NCBI GenBank assembly: GCA_018340375.1
Contig: JAFFJZ010000007.1
Coordinates: forward strand, 25,022,001 to 25,086,000
Direction: 5' to 3'
Source: Gonatopus flavifemur
Lineage: Eukaryota > Arthropoda > Insecta > Hymenoptera > Dryinidae
DNA length: 64,000 nt
In this document: one piece after another, positions 35,658 to 47,644 of the stretch
Numbering within the stretch: the first letter of the stretch is position 1
Layout of the letters: the number at the start of each line of letters is the position of its first letter
Notes under the pieces: model-generated
Databases searched by the model: none
What the model saw: the letters and a program-made list of their open reading frames with translations, nothing else
What the model was told of the DNA's origin: nothing
Program-made: the position numbers and the translations under genes

Positions 35658-35664
35658 ATGTAAC

Positions 35665-36409
35665 CTTTTTACTGTGCAGTCGTATACTACCGATTGCGAT
35701 TTGTGTACAGACCGAGATGAATGGATGATATTTTAAAAACTTTACAAGATTTGAAAGACTACTTCAAGTATCATTGAAGTTTTGACACGTTAAATTCCTG
35801 TGTGGATTTACGAAAAAATTTTGTAGTTTTTTACAAACATTTTTTATAGTGGATTTTTAAGCAAAATTTAAAGAAAATCAAAAGTTTTGATCAATTAACA
35901 AAAATGTTTGATGTCCTTCAAATTTTGTTTAAAAATCTAATAAAGGAAATGTTTGTGTGAAAAACTGCAAAATTCTGTTATAAATCTGAAAAAAATTCGT
36001 TCACAATGTACTTACAAAATTAGGTCGTATGTATCACAGGAAGAATTTTACTGCAATGCCTTATCGATCCGATAAAGTTCTTTTGAAGTTACATTAATGT
36101 TTGTTCCCTTTTGTTAAAAGTGTTTGAATCTCAAGAGGCGATAGACCTTGATTGTTCGTTGATTAAATTTAGATACATAGACGAAGAGAAGGATTATATA
36201 GACAAAAATTGTCGGTATCTAATTGTGCTCACGTGGAATCGTGTAATCCCATAGCTTCGCCAACTTTTATTGACGTTCAAAAGGAAATCAACTTCAACTT
36301 TCCATGGGTATTCACTTGAAAATAATCATAGAAACTTTTGATATTATTATTCAATCAAAATTCATGCATCTAAATTGATTTTTTTTCTTTCCTATTTCAT
36401 GTACCGTAG
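35665..36409. other. No gene; DNA just upstream of Piezo exon 1
   Basis: Has GATTTTTAAGCAAAATTTAA and AAATTTTGTTTAAAAATCTA pairing as a weak inverted repeat near 35850-35950, then plain DNA leading to the splice acceptor. Confidence 0.45.
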
Positions 36410-36441
36410 AGCGAGAAGCCATTCGAGCAAACCGAGAGGGG
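36410..36441 (+). other. Piezo: Probable 5' UTR end of Piezo, spliced from an upstream exon
   Basis: A long T/C tract followed by TAG at 36407-36409 makes a good 3' splice site 32 bases before the Piezo ATG. The frame upstream of the ATG stays open through the exon, so the start is set by homology and not by a stop codon. The upstream exon and promoter could not be located. Confidence 0.45.
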
Positions 36442-36505
36442 ATGACGAAGTATTGGCTGAACGTGGCCCTCATCAGGGTCGTTCTTCCATTGATCTTCAC
36501 AGGAT
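36442..36505 (+). CDS. Piezo: Piezo mechanosensitive channel, coding exon 1
   Basis: Encodes the first 21 residues (MTKYWLNVALIRVVLPLIFTG) and the first base of codon 22. It is a hydrophobic start like the first membrane helix of Piezo proteins. The donor GTAAGT follows directly and splits a codon (phase 1). Joined to the exon at 59507, the split codon reads TGT (Cys) and the frame runs straight into RPVGLSLVYL, a typical insect Piezo N-terminal segment. Piezo forms a homotrimeric plasma-membrane cation channel opened by membrane tension. The ATG is the first one after a pyrimidine-rich acceptor ending at 36409, so 36410-36441 is probably the end of the 5' UTR and a non-coding exon should lie upstream. 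Exon assignment rests on phase continuity with exon 2 and on family resemblance; the exon is short, so confidence is slightly below that of exons 2-4. Confidence 0.85.
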
Positions 36506-37989
36506 GTAAGTTGAATACTTTGTTAACAATATGTTGTGACATGTTGATAAATTCTAATAAAATTCAAAATAACACAGTTTTCCAAATTTATCAAAGTTCT
36601 CATGAATATGGTTTGTTAACCCCTAATAAACTTTTGTTTCTACGAATTATCATTTATTTATTATCAACGACAATAATGAAAATATATTCGATTCAAACAT
36701 TTATGTCCACATCATCGAATACAGATTTGTTGACTATAAAGAAACCTTTTTTTAGTGTATTTTTTCGTTCGAAATAATCTCGTGTAGAATCCCCGGATAC
36801 AATATCAAATCGAAAACGTACGATTTCAAGATAAATGAAATATATCAACAAAGAGGTTTAATCTATGCGTCAACGCTGATTCGGTTTAGCGCACGATGAT
36901 CTTAAACTCGACTTGGAAACTGAATCTAGGTGGTCAGTTGGTCATAAACTGAGACTATTTTAACAATATGATGTCAGTAAATCACAACCTCTTTGGTCGA
37001 ACGATCAAGAAATGTCACATATTTTTTGCTTGATCAACGTATCGTGTCCACGATCCGACTGATCATATTTAAATATAACTTCACATTGTTACGAATTTCC
37101 TTCTGTGTTGTTTTTTTTACGAGGTACGAATAGAAAATTGTGACGAATATTATTCTTATCTCACATATAATCCGATTGATTTTTGTGAATACGATACGAA
37201 TAGAGCTTGAATTCACTTTCCATGAATGATTCATTCAATTTACTCGCATTTTATCCATTAAAGTGTTTTCTGATAAAAATTCTTTGCACAGGGACGCGTA
37301 AATAAATGCATATATTATGGAATTGTAAATTAATGAATTATATGTATGGATACGAATTGAATATCAATGAGAAAATCACACAAGTGTCTAGATGTATGTT
37401 CCTATTATGATCGAGATGAGAGTATTCCCGTTGTTAATTATCAGAGGATTATCAGTTCGCGTCGTGTATGGCGAGGAAGCATTTTTCTTTTGAACTGCGG
37501 GTCTTACACATGCGTCTATTTATACATCTTAGTTATTCTTCATTGATACATCATTGCAAATCATTATAACACATTTGTGATAATATCTCAGAACTGTGGA
37601 ATTACGGGAATTTATGTTGTTATACAAAGTTCACTACCGTAAACTATTTTCCTTATGGAATAAACTGAAATTTGCTGCTTGAAATTTGAACCTCAAATTC
37701 GTAATCATCGATTCTAGAAATTCTTGAATTTTTATTCCATCGTGTGATTTAAGTAATGACACTGTTCAAGAGTTCTCAAGAATGCATTTTGGTAACAAGT
37801 GGATGTCCGATCGGAATCACCTAAGACTCTTTCTAATATTAGATGAGTTTGATGTTCTGTCTTGTTGTTGAAATCTTGTGCCGTCGTAGTGTTGAGCTCA
37901 CTCATGTCTCGATAACTATGTCTAAACACTTTACATTTGTTTCCACAAATGTTTTCGAAATCCCATTACAGAACTAATTTGAATATAAT
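36506..37989. other. Start of Piezo intron 1, no element recognised
   Basis: AT-rich DNA without inverted repeats or duplications that I could see. It and 44473-46157 are the least repeat-marked parts of intron 1. Confidence 0.45.
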
Positions 37990-38100
37990 CCCAGACAGCA
38001 CAATAAATTCATAAAGAATTCATTTTGAGTACCATAATTTATAGAAGAGGTCTTTAAGAATGGCACATGTATTCATAAAGTCTTCAAATGATATATCAAA
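37990..38100. repeat. Solitary CCCAGACAGCAC left end
   Basis: CCCAGACAGCACAATAAATT begins at 37990 and resembles the ends at 38690 and 40248, but no matching right end was found after 42750. It may be an outer element whose right end has decayed. Confidence 0.4.
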
Positions 38101-38689
38101 AGAGTCCCCGTTACGTCCGCCTAAAACCATTCATAGGGATATTCTTCGGGACTGCCATATTTACTCACAAAGAATTCATATTTAGGGATGCCAACTTTAT
38201 GCGTTTGAGAACTCTGAATTATGCGATGAAATTCGAGTTTATTATGCCATCATTATGCGGGAAAAATTTCTAAATTATGCTGTCATTATGCAGGAAAAAT
38301 GACAATTTTTGAAAGGTTCTCAATGTATATCAATTCTAATTCTATTAGTATTCAGTTTGATGAAAAAGTAATCGAACTTGAGAATCTTACATCAAACATT
38401 ATCTTTAATACATATACTTGTATTCGAAAGAAATTGTAGCAATTATTGCAATACATTAAACTTTTTCATATTAATTATTGGTAATTGAATATTCGGAAAA
38501 GTTGCAAGGCGACTAGATTTTTGGAGGGGAAGTACCCCTACCACGCATACGGAAGAACGTGGATGATAAGGATACAAAATCGGATGCTCTCGTTACATAC
38601 GTAATATAATGTTAGTAGTCTCCTCCAAAAATGTGATTGTGTGGCAACTTTGCTTGCATCTGTTTTCATGTTGACATGAGTCGTATAGA

Positions 38690-39357
38690 CCCAGATAGCA
38701 CACAAGAATCCCAAATGAATTCTGAAAAAGAACTCTTGAAGAGCTCGTTTAGAATTAGGGCTTCGCACGAGACTCGCCTCAAAGAAAGATAAAATAGTTA
38801 CCAATAATTATTTCAATCTCTTGAAATATCAAGATGATCAAGATAATTTGAGAGTACAAATGGAATCAACGGAATGGGGTGGAACCTTGGTCATTCGAAC
38901 AAAATTAACAGAGATATATGTCGAAATATGCGACGAGACCTGCACCGAGATCGATACCGAGACTAGTTCCGAGACTGAGAGAATATGTTCATTATCCTCT
39001 GCGACGAAATCGGAATTCCATGTGATTTTGTTACACCTGGGGTAGAAGCTTGATTCCGTTCAAAATTTTTACGTCTTAAATTTTTAGAACGGTAAATATA
39101 GATCATTTTTCAATTCAAGACGAGAGTCTCGTGCGGAGCCCTATTTAGAATAAGAAGAGTTCTTAAAGAGTTTCGAAAAGCATTCGATTCATCAGACATT
39201 TTCGATTCCCATTTTCAACAGAATTTCAACAGAACTCGCCAATGTCTGACGAATTGAGTTCTTTTCAACCTCTTTGAGAACTCTTTGTATTCTAAAACAG
39301 CTCTTGAAGAGTTTCTTTTATTCAGAATTATTTTGGAATTCTTGTGTGCTGTCTGGG
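38690..39357. mobile_element. Palindromic element with CCCAGAYAGCACACAAGAAT ends
   Basis: CCCAGATAGCACACAAGAAT pairs with GAATTCTTGTGTGCTGTCTG and closing Gs at 39357. AGAACTCTTGAAGAG motifs pair inside. Without the inserted 388-bp element and one target copy it would be about 272 bp. Confidence 0.8.
38756..39143 (+). mobile_element. Non-autonomous hAT element, copy 1 (intact)
   Basis: TAGGGCTTCGCACGAGACTC at the left pairs with GAGTCTCGTGCGGAGCCCTA at the right. TTTAGAAT flanks it on both sides (38748-38755 and 39144-39151), an 8-base duplication. 388 bp, with the body rich in CGAGAC-type words. A second copy lies at 48487-48815. Confidence 0.93.
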
Positions 39358-40734
39358 GACGTACTATAATACACTGGGAAAGTACCTCTTCAGCTTATAT
39401 CAACAGTCGATAGATATTTATTTCAAATCGAACATCATGAATTCTAACTTCACAGCTTAGATATTATATTTAATTAAAAACTGAGTACAATGCCATTGAA
39501 TCTGATACATGATTAATGAATTCATTAGAATTTATTATCAATATATATAGTTGTGTTGAATACAAGTAATAGATCCAGTACTGAGATATGGTGTATGTGA
39601 TTCTATTTGAAATAAACATTTATTAACTCTTATTATAGAATTTTTTTTTTCAACATAAGAGATTCAACGGATACCCGTTGTTATGAAATTTTTGAAAACA
39701 CTTTTATCTCGATAATGTTTAGGAATATGGAAAAAAATCGAATTCTTCATTTGGGAATAAGAAATAATATGAAAAGTCAAGAAAAATGGAGGAAGAATGA
39801 ACAAAAATTGACATGACAATTTATGCGGCATAATGCGATAAATGCAGTCCCTAGTAGAAATATCACAAATTCTGTCTCATTACTCATGAGTTATTCGCAA
39901 GGAAAAACTTATAAAAATAAAACTAGTGAGCGACTAATGAACCACTTGTAAATCTTATCTGACTAGTGATGTTTGGATAAAACTTGTGAATTTCTTGCAA
40001 GGTTAATCCAAATATTACTAAGATTAGATTTGTACATTATTAAATGAAATCATTGATAAGCAGTTTTATTTATTAGATCAATATTATTCATTAGATTCGC
40101 CAAATATTTATTGGATTCATATTTGGATTAGTTAATTTTTCTGGATGACTAATGAAAAAAGTTTCCATGCAAGTACACTAAAAAAAAAATTAATCGAATT
40201 GAAAACATGTCTCTTCATTCTGAAAATAGAATCCTTTCCAGACAGTGCCCAGACAGCACCACCACTTCACAAAGAATTCTTGAAAAAAACATTTAGAACA
40301 CCTCAGTTTTTGGGGAAATTCATTTTGTATCCCCAGAATCATCCAAATTAATTCTATGAGACATCAACATGTACACCCGTTATGCGACTAAACATGAAAA
40401 CATATGGAAGGTCAAAAAGAATACCTAGTCCACCCAAAAGAACTCATATTGAACGCCATTAGGGATACATTCTGAGCACATAACGTATTCAGTTTTGAAT
40501 ACAATTTACGTGCATAATGATATCGGTCTTGAATCCATTTCGCGTGCATAATGGTATCAGTTTTTAATGCTCATTAAATGAACAAATAAATGAATGAAAT
40601 AGTTACTTTGATATTTGAAAAAACTCAACGGTTTGAAAAACTTTCGCTTCAAAAAATAATGTATACCATTTTTCAAAGGTTAGTTAAGAAAAAAATTCTA
40701 ATTTAAAATATGTGAATACCATACAATGTCTTTT

Positions 40735-41054
40735 CTCAGACTTTTTTCAGAGTTTTTCAGAGGTTTTCAATTTTTTTTCCAGACAAATAGGAACGAAATT
40801 GCACTCTGAACAAACTCTAACAAAGCTCCGAAAAATTTCTAACATTTTTCTGATTATTGAAGTAAAATTTTTTCATTTTCAAACACTTTTTCACATATGA
40901 TATTTGAATTTAGAATATGAATGTATTCATGTAATTTTGGAAATTTTTAATAGTCAGAAATTTCTCAGAGTTTTGTCAGAATTCTATCGGAGTGCAATTT
41001 CGTTCCTATTTGTCTGAACAACTCTGAAAACCTCTGAAAAAAGTCTGAAAAAGT
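40735..41054. mobile_element. Palindromic element, TCAGAC...GTCTGA
   Basis: The left arm has CAGACTTTTTTCAGAG, TTTTCAGAGG, CAGACAAATAGGAACGAAAT and TGCACTC; the right arm gives the same blocks in reverse complement order. About 320 bp with arms of about 120 bp. Confidence 0.8.
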
Positions 41055-41078
41055 TTATACAGAATGTTCCAAAAATAT

Positions 41079-41219
41079 TAGAGGCGGGCGAATCTTGACG
41101 AAGCGAATCTTTTGTATAAAATACTTATCGAGTTTTGATAAAAATTCTATAGAATTCGATACAAATTGAACATTTTTTTTATACAAAAGATTCGCTTCGT
41201 AAAGATTCGCCCACCTCTA
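41079..41219. mobile_element. 141-bp hAT-type miniature element, 8-bp duplication
   Basis: TAGAGGCGGGCGAATCTTGA pairs with GATTCGCCCACCTCTA, and GAAGCGAATCTTTTGTATAA with its reverse complement. AAAAATAT flanks it on both sides (41071-41078 and 41220-41227). Confidence 0.9.
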
Positions 41220-43289
41220 AAAAATATTAGATTTTTCATCAAATTTTCAGAAATTTTCAGAGTTTTTTTTAGAGAAAAAGCGGAGTTTTTCAGAGATTAT
41301 TCATGATGATTCCAGCGAAATATTTTCGTACGGGACATCAGGAACTTCTTCACCTGCGCTAAGTATGAACACTACCAAATTATGGGACCTTACAATCTTC
41401 AACGCAGAACTTTCAAAATTCCAACGTATTTTCCCTACGTTATACATAATACTTTCAAAGCATACTCTGATTTTCACTGTTTATACTGGCAATTTAAAAG
41501 AAACAAAAAACAACGCTTTATGCGTCATAATTTCATGAATTTCAAAAAGATTCAATGAACTGAATGTTCGCTTTGAATTTCATAATGATCAAGATGAATC
41601 CCAAACTACTTTTGTCTCTCAACCATTATTACAAATTTTGATACAATTTGAAAATTGCATTCATCTTTTTTACCCACAGTAAATCCTAACCTCAAAATAT
41701 TTCATCATAGTATTCAAGAGTTTGTATGTCATTCCATTAATGTCAATAATCATAGAATTATTTTATTTATTGCATGTTATTGCAATGAAATCAACTACCA
41801 CTACAGTTTGGTATTTTATCATCTATTAGCTTTTATACTTGGATGAACAAAATCAATTTAAAGATTCCAAGCTTTGAATATGAATATTTTTACTCATTTT
41901 GAATGTCTGACATTTCAATGAATATCGAATAACTTCTGAAAGAATTCAAGTTCTTGCTTTCATTTTATGTTCATTTGGGCGAACTGAGAACACATCTTGA
42001 ACTTCCGTGGGGATTCATGTTTTGTCGCATAATGGGTGTTCTTTTGGAATACCGTATGTAGTCTTGATGAATGTTTTGCGAGTTCTGATATGCACTCAAT
42101 AAGAATTCTTTTTGAAGTCTTTTGGTACTGCATGTATTCTCTCAAATGATATATTGAATTCTCAAAAAAGAGTTCTCAAAGCATTCTTTTCTGTGAATTC
42201 TCTGCGAATTCAAAAGGGACTGTAGTGCTGTCTGGGTGTTCTTTTGATGCAAGAAAACAATGTTACTACCGGAAAACAAAATTCTCGAATGAAAAAATTC
42301 TCTGAGTTGAAGCAAATTTGTTCAAACTAAGAACATATCTGGATCAATTATATTCAATAATAAGTTCTTATTTTTACCCTAATTATTCTCACAAGTGCCA
42401 TGTTAGTTTCTAATAAGTTCCTCGTTACATAATGATGGCTGATTCACTAGTTTTCATAAATGAAATCTAATTAGCTGGAGTGTTACATTCTAGTGAGTGC
42501 CTTGTAAGTTTTCATCCCTAGTGCTTCATGAGTAGAAGAGATAAACTCGTGAGTGCCTCATTATCCACTAGCGAAAATTCCTACCAGGGTTATGCTGCAT
42601 TTGATCTGTGATTATGCGATATTATGCTGCTTCAAAATGGTGGATAAATGGTTCCAAACATAATGAAACTTCAATATCTTCTTCTTTTGACCACTTTTGA
42701 AAAATTATGCGATTATGCGATCGCATAAAGTTGACAACTCTATTCATATTTCTAATAAATTGTATTCCGAAAGAATTCATATTTTCAACAAATTGTATTC
42801 TAGAAGAATTCATATGGATGTCATTTCACATGCATGTACACGGTAAAAAGTAAATCTTAATTCCATGATCGACTGATTTTCAGATGAGGCTCAAAATCAG
42901 CAATGTTACGATTTCAGCCGTAATATGGGATGAAAAACAGTTATGGCCGTATTAAATTCAATTAAACCGGATAATATGCTGATTATCAGCAATGCATATC
43001 TTATAGGCAGCCATGTAGAGTTTGATGGATAATTCAGTAAAAAATATCTGAAAATAAGATTAGAATTCTTTCATTTTCAGTGTTACAATTGTTTATACGT
43101 ACACATATATATTTGCATATAATTAATGACAGTTTCAATTCAGTCAAATTATTTCAGGTTTTTCATTTATTATTCAAGGTGTCTAATAAATTCCATTAAT
43201 TATTACAACAACTGAAAGGTCTGGTTGAATTCCATCTGATTATTCGTCAATGACATGTGGTCAGATTTACAGATGTTTTTGTGTTCTTT

Positions 43290-43432
43290 TTATGTTCGAA
43301 TCAACTCCTTGGCACTGGAAACATCGTTCCAAGAATGTAATGCAAGATTTTGCATCTTCACCAGCTGAATATTTCATAATTCGATTGCCAATTCGTTTCG
43401 ATGAACGATTCAAACTTCCACAACATCACTTT
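43290..43432 (-). mobile_element. GTTGAAGTTTGAATCG family, copy D (partial)
   Basis: Read on the minus strand it starts TGTTGTGGAAGTTTGAATCG and contains ATTCAGCTGGTGAAGATGCA and TTACATTCTTGGAACGATGT. The far end is unclear. Confidence 0.75.
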
Positions 43433-43963
43433 TTTTTAAAAACAATTTGATTGGCTGTTGCCGAATCTCAACGATTTTCAGACGAACTATTTACATTCGT
43501 ATAATAAATCATGAGGAATGATTCAGAAGAATATCATTTTTTAATAATTCTTCAAGTTTCCTAAAAACAATCTCAGATATCCTCTAGAAATGTTATGATC
43601 ACTTCAAGTTGACTTTAATTATTTCGTGGTTATACACTGTTTTACCGACGATCAAAGAGATAACATTTTTTCAATTAATCTGTTTTCTCATTCAATAGAG
43701 CATGAATCTAAATTAATCCAAGATATATGAGAATTCCAATGGTTGAATAAATTAGATGAACATTTTACATTTCAGGTGTATAAGAAACATGTAATACGTA
43801 TTTTAGACACAATTCCAGTAAAAAAATTGTCTGCATCGTGTAAGAGCTTTATTGATTGATCAAAGGTAATTGTTGTAGTAATATTCAATGGAATTCATTG
43901 GTTTTTTTTAATTAGATTAATTATTTTATTCTTAGATGATTTTGATTCAAGCAAAGTTCATAT

Positions 43964-44174
43964 ACACGGAAAAAAATACTCCGGTTAATATATGGACAGC
44001 AAGAATTACTGCTATTTTAACCGGAATTCTAGTTAAATGAATCAAGTCTCCGGCAAATTTAACAAGGGCTCCGGTAAATTTAACAAGAATTCCAGTAAAA
44101 GTCACAGATATTCCTTGCTGTCCATATAGTAACCGGAATTCTGGTAAAATTAACAGTTCATTTTTTTCCGTGTA
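43964..44174. mobile_element. TA-flanked CACGG palindrome
   Basis: TACACGGAAAAAAATACTCC pairs with TTCATTTTTTTCCGTGTA. TATATGGACAGCAAGAATTA pairs with TTCCTTGCTGTCCATATA; between them a CTCCGGCAAATTTAACAAG unit occurs twice with small changes. 211 bp. Confidence 0.88.
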
Positions 44175-44316
44175 CATTTCTAAGCTCTCCTACATTCATT
44201 CAAAACCGTAGCCAAGAGGCAGGGAAGTCGGATCTTAGATCTCAAAAATCCAAGTTCGATTCTGAGGAAAATCGATTTTTTTTTTCATTCGGGAACGTAA
44301 CTTTTGTTGTCACATT

Positions 44317-44472
44317 TTCAACGTTGTTTCCAACGTTGTTCTCGACGTTGTTTTCAACGTTGTTTTTAACGTTGTTTCCTTCTCTCTCAAGGTGGGACCA
44401 TTTTACCATATCAAACAACATTGTTTTCAACCTAGTTTTCAACGTTGTTTCCAACGTTGTTTTCCACGTGGT
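44317..44472. repeat. 12-bp tandem repeat AACGTTGTTTTC
   Basis: About five units at 44317-44378 and three or four more at 44420-44472, separated by CTCTCTCAAGGTGGGACCAT and neighbouring unique sequence. In one minus frame it gives repeated Glu-Asn-Asn-Val, which is a by-product of the unit length. Confidence 0.9.
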
Positions 44473-46157
44473 TTTTTCCCCCCGGGTTTGAAGAACCTGA
44501 ATCGGTTTGCTAGTATATTATTATCATAGCACTGAAATAAAGTTTTAGTACCATGACCTATTGCCACACTTTTCATTATAATTTTTGCCAAACTATTCCC
44601 ATACTCTTGCAAGGCCATCTATTTTGATTATGGCAGTATAGGAAAAGTTTGATTGAGTCCCAAACCCCAAATCCTTTCCCAAATTCCCACCTATACTCTC
44701 CCAATACTTAGCTCATACCGTAGCCAAACCTCCACCAAGATCATTCTCATATTTTTCCCACATTATTTCTGAATCTTTCTGTACGTATTCTCAGACTGTG
44801 GCCAGATTTTTTGTGAGACTCGTGTCATACTTTTGCCAGCCAATTTTTTTCTGCGCGGGATATCAGCTTTCAAATTTACTAAAATGATGAAACCCCATAT
44901 TTTAGTTATTCAACTTTGAATTGCGTATATTCAAAGACTGAAAATCCATTGTTTATGGGTATTTTGCGTCACATCGACTCACATACGCAATCTAAAATCA
45001 ACAGGAAGAGCATTTTGATAGTCAATAAGGAAATATAAAGAAATAATTTTCGCAGCAAATATGAGCAGGATTTTGGAAAACAAAGGGCATAATTGAAGCA
45101 TAAACTTCTGAATTTTGCAAGCGCAAATCGCTCTTCAAACAAGCAGAAAGTTCTTATCTCTGTACATGACTTATCGTGTATTTAGGAAAAGGATCATGCA
45201 ATTTCCGGGAACAATGAAATATTCAGTTGAATAATCGCAACAAAATACTCAATTGATTTGAATAAAGGTTCATTGAATCAAGTTGATATTCACTCAATCA
45301 AAAAAATATACAATATTGTATAAAATATTTTGTTATTGAGAATAAATATTTCATTTATTCAATATTATTTCATTCAAATTAACTAATTATTCTGTTGGTA
45401 CCATATTAAAACGAAGATTTTATTGTTGAGAATTGATACTTGAATGTTTTTGATTACTGGAAATGATAGTGGTAACAGCTATGAATTCCTGTACGTACAA
45501 AATTGCTACACTTAATTTTATTTGAGTACAAATTGATTTGTCAGCAATTTGCTGTCATTTCTAATAATCATCCCAGAATCTTTTTTCTCCGGGTACTTGG
45601 ACAGCTCTTTAATTCATCATTGAATCCATAACAAATTGGGAACATTTTTACAAAAATTGAACAGAAGTTCAACATTTATCCTAATCGTAGGGAATTAATT
45701 ATCACAATGATTTAATGTGACATTCTGACACGGAAATGAAGGTAGAAGAAGTACCGAATTCGCATCGCCACGTAGACAACCTTGACAATATCATCGTAGT
45801 CGTGCGTGTGACCTCTTTTTATTTCGTTACTGCCATATTAGTTTCGTGATCGTCTCCACCACGCCAATGTCGGCCTTTCACCTCATAAAACAGCGAAACA
45901 GAGAAGAAAAACGCTCAATTACATCATTTTTATGTAGAGAGATCCTTTGATATTATATCATATTAATTGTGTACATCGAAAATTGTCTTCTGTACTTCAT
46001 TGTTTCGGAATTTCACACTGATTTGCATTTTCTTGGTTTTCGATACCGATTCACAATATTGACGAACGGTCTTGTATTTCAACGCATCGCTGACTCATAA
46101 AATTTAAATTATTTTATATAATCAACTCTTGACGTATGTTATTCGGAATAAAATGAG

Positions 46158-46384
46158 TACACTGAGAGAAGAATTCATTTGGACAAAGGAAACATTTCTT
46201 CCAATAGTGACAAAGAAATATTTCTCTTATTTGAATGCATATTTTCCTATTCCAAAGTATGTTTTACCAATTCAATTAAATAGTCATTGGAACAATAGAA
46301 TATGCATCAAATCAAAAACATATTTCCTTGTCAGTCTTGAAAAAAATTATTTCTTTCTCTGAATTACTTTTATTGCTCAGTGTA
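46158..46384. mobile_element. Possible TA/CACTGAG element
   Basis: TACACTGAGAGAAGAATTCA at the left and TTATTGCTCAGTGTA at the right share a nine-base inverted tip. The interior pairs only weakly (GAAACATTTCTTCC against AAACATATTTCC). Confidence 0.5.
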
Positions 46385-47644
46385 CCAGTTGAACGCATGG
46401 AGTTTTCAAATTCTGATTTTCAAGTTTACATTTGTTTGTTACAAAAATGAATGAACTTAATAAACTAATAATAATAATGCGAGAATTCTTCCATATTGTA
46501 TTTTCCCACAAATATAGCAATTTTTAGAAAGTGTCCAACCAAATTATATCATATCGGCGAGTCTGTCCCGTACGTGGTAGTAAAATAGTAATTTATAATA
46601 CAACTTTTCTTTCCGTGTAATTTCAAAAATGTCGCAACCAAAATTTCACCTAGACGCTAGCCATTTTCGAAGAAAATCGGAGAGGAGAAACATCGTAATG
46701 CTGTGGATCTGTGTTTGTTGTTAAATTAGGGTAGAACAACGCAAAAGTGTCTAAAACATGCCCATCATCTAGACGAAACGCGTAGGTTTTGAAAGAAGTA
46801 AAAGAAATGAAAAGACTCTTCGACATTTTCTGTTACTCATTTGTAGAGAACAGAGATTTGAGTATACCAATTCTGTTGAAAGAAAGAGTTGAATTTTGAT
46901 AACAAACCACTTAGATAGACAGTAAGCGAAGCAATTTGAAAATCTGCCTCAATTTTCAATGTACATGAACGCTTAAAAAGATTGTGCTCTTCGCAATAAA
47001 TTGACGTATACGTGAGTGATGTTAATGATCAAGCGATAAAACGTGAGGATGGGATGTAGGTCAGTATCATGATATCACTTATTTAGATTATTCTGAAATT
47101 AATAAACGTAATTATGATCATTGTTAACTGTTTCCGTTCAGTTCAAAATGACCTTGGTTGGCAAACTGTTTCTGATTATATGAAGGATCATGAGGATCTT
47201 TTATTTTACGCACATATTGGTATCCCTAGTCAGATATACGTGGAATTAAAAATGTTTTTACATATAAATTTCGTTATTTCAGAATTTGAATAAGTGGCAT
47301 ATTTCAGTGAAATATGTGCGTGCATGGTAATTGTCGATTATACACTGATGAAAAGGGTTTAGTTGAATATTAGATAACTAGGAAATTTAGCTACTCTAAA
47401 TGAAAATTTAATTGTTCAAATCAACCATATTTCAGTTTCACTTTGAAGAGAAATAGTTGTCTATATTATATTTTTCTATTTGTAACTATCAGAAAACTCT
47501 CTCTCCTTACCTGAGAAACTTTCTGTGAATCATCGACCGTTATCTCTTTATATTTCGTCGGATTTGTTCCCAAAGTCACTTCAGTTGAAGCACCAACCGT
47601 CAATTTCCCATGCACAGCGTTATTGCTATGGACAAAGGCAACTG

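Larger units (their letters stand above)
34061..35664 (-). mobile_element. mariner element, right part interrupted by another element
   Basis: The left end is TA at 34059-34060 followed by CCAGGTGTGTAAGTATGAAA, typical of a mariner inverted repeat. It lies 3' of the transposase. The expected reverse complement beyond the 5' end of the gene is not recognisable: the sequence runs through a mariner-like 5' leader into a 339-bp palindromic element at 35319-35657, and what follows 35664 does not match the repeat. The true right end is therefore uncertain. Confidence 0.7.
40248..42236. mobile_element. CCCAGACAGCAC element enclosing smaller palindromes
   Basis: CCCAGACAGCACCACCACTT at the left pairs with AGTGCTGTCTGGG ending at 42236; AAAGAATTCTT-like words follow on both sides. 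It holds the palindromes at 40735-41054 and 41079-41219. Much of the rest (41300-42200) is unassigned AT-rich DNA. Confidence 0.6.
39849..42589. mobile_element. Palindrome-tipped element, CCCTAGTAG / CTACCAGGG
   Basis: The left end CCCTAGTAGAAATATCACAA pairs loosely with GCGAAAATTCCTACCAGGG. Both ends are followed inwards by related words (CTCATTACTCATGAG, CTCATGAAG, CTAGTG). It divides the body of the hAT-like element at 38183-42742 into two parts that read on across it. Confidence 0.55.
38183..42742. mobile_element. hAT-like element, heavily interrupted, 8-bp target duplication
   Basis: TAGGGATGCCAACTTTATGC at the left pairs with CGCATAAAGTTGACAACTCTA at the right. The 8-base sequence TTCATATT flanks it on both sides (38175-38182 and 42743-42750). 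Its own body is rich in ATTATGCG-like words at both ends and shows no transposase. Most of the 4.56 kb is later insertions: 38690-39357 (holding 38756-39143) and 39849-42589 (holding 40248-42236 and its contents). Confidence 0.85.

Noticed and set aside
44242..44454. ORF with repeated Glu-Asn-Asn-Val
   Set aside because: Produced by the 12-bp tandem repeat.
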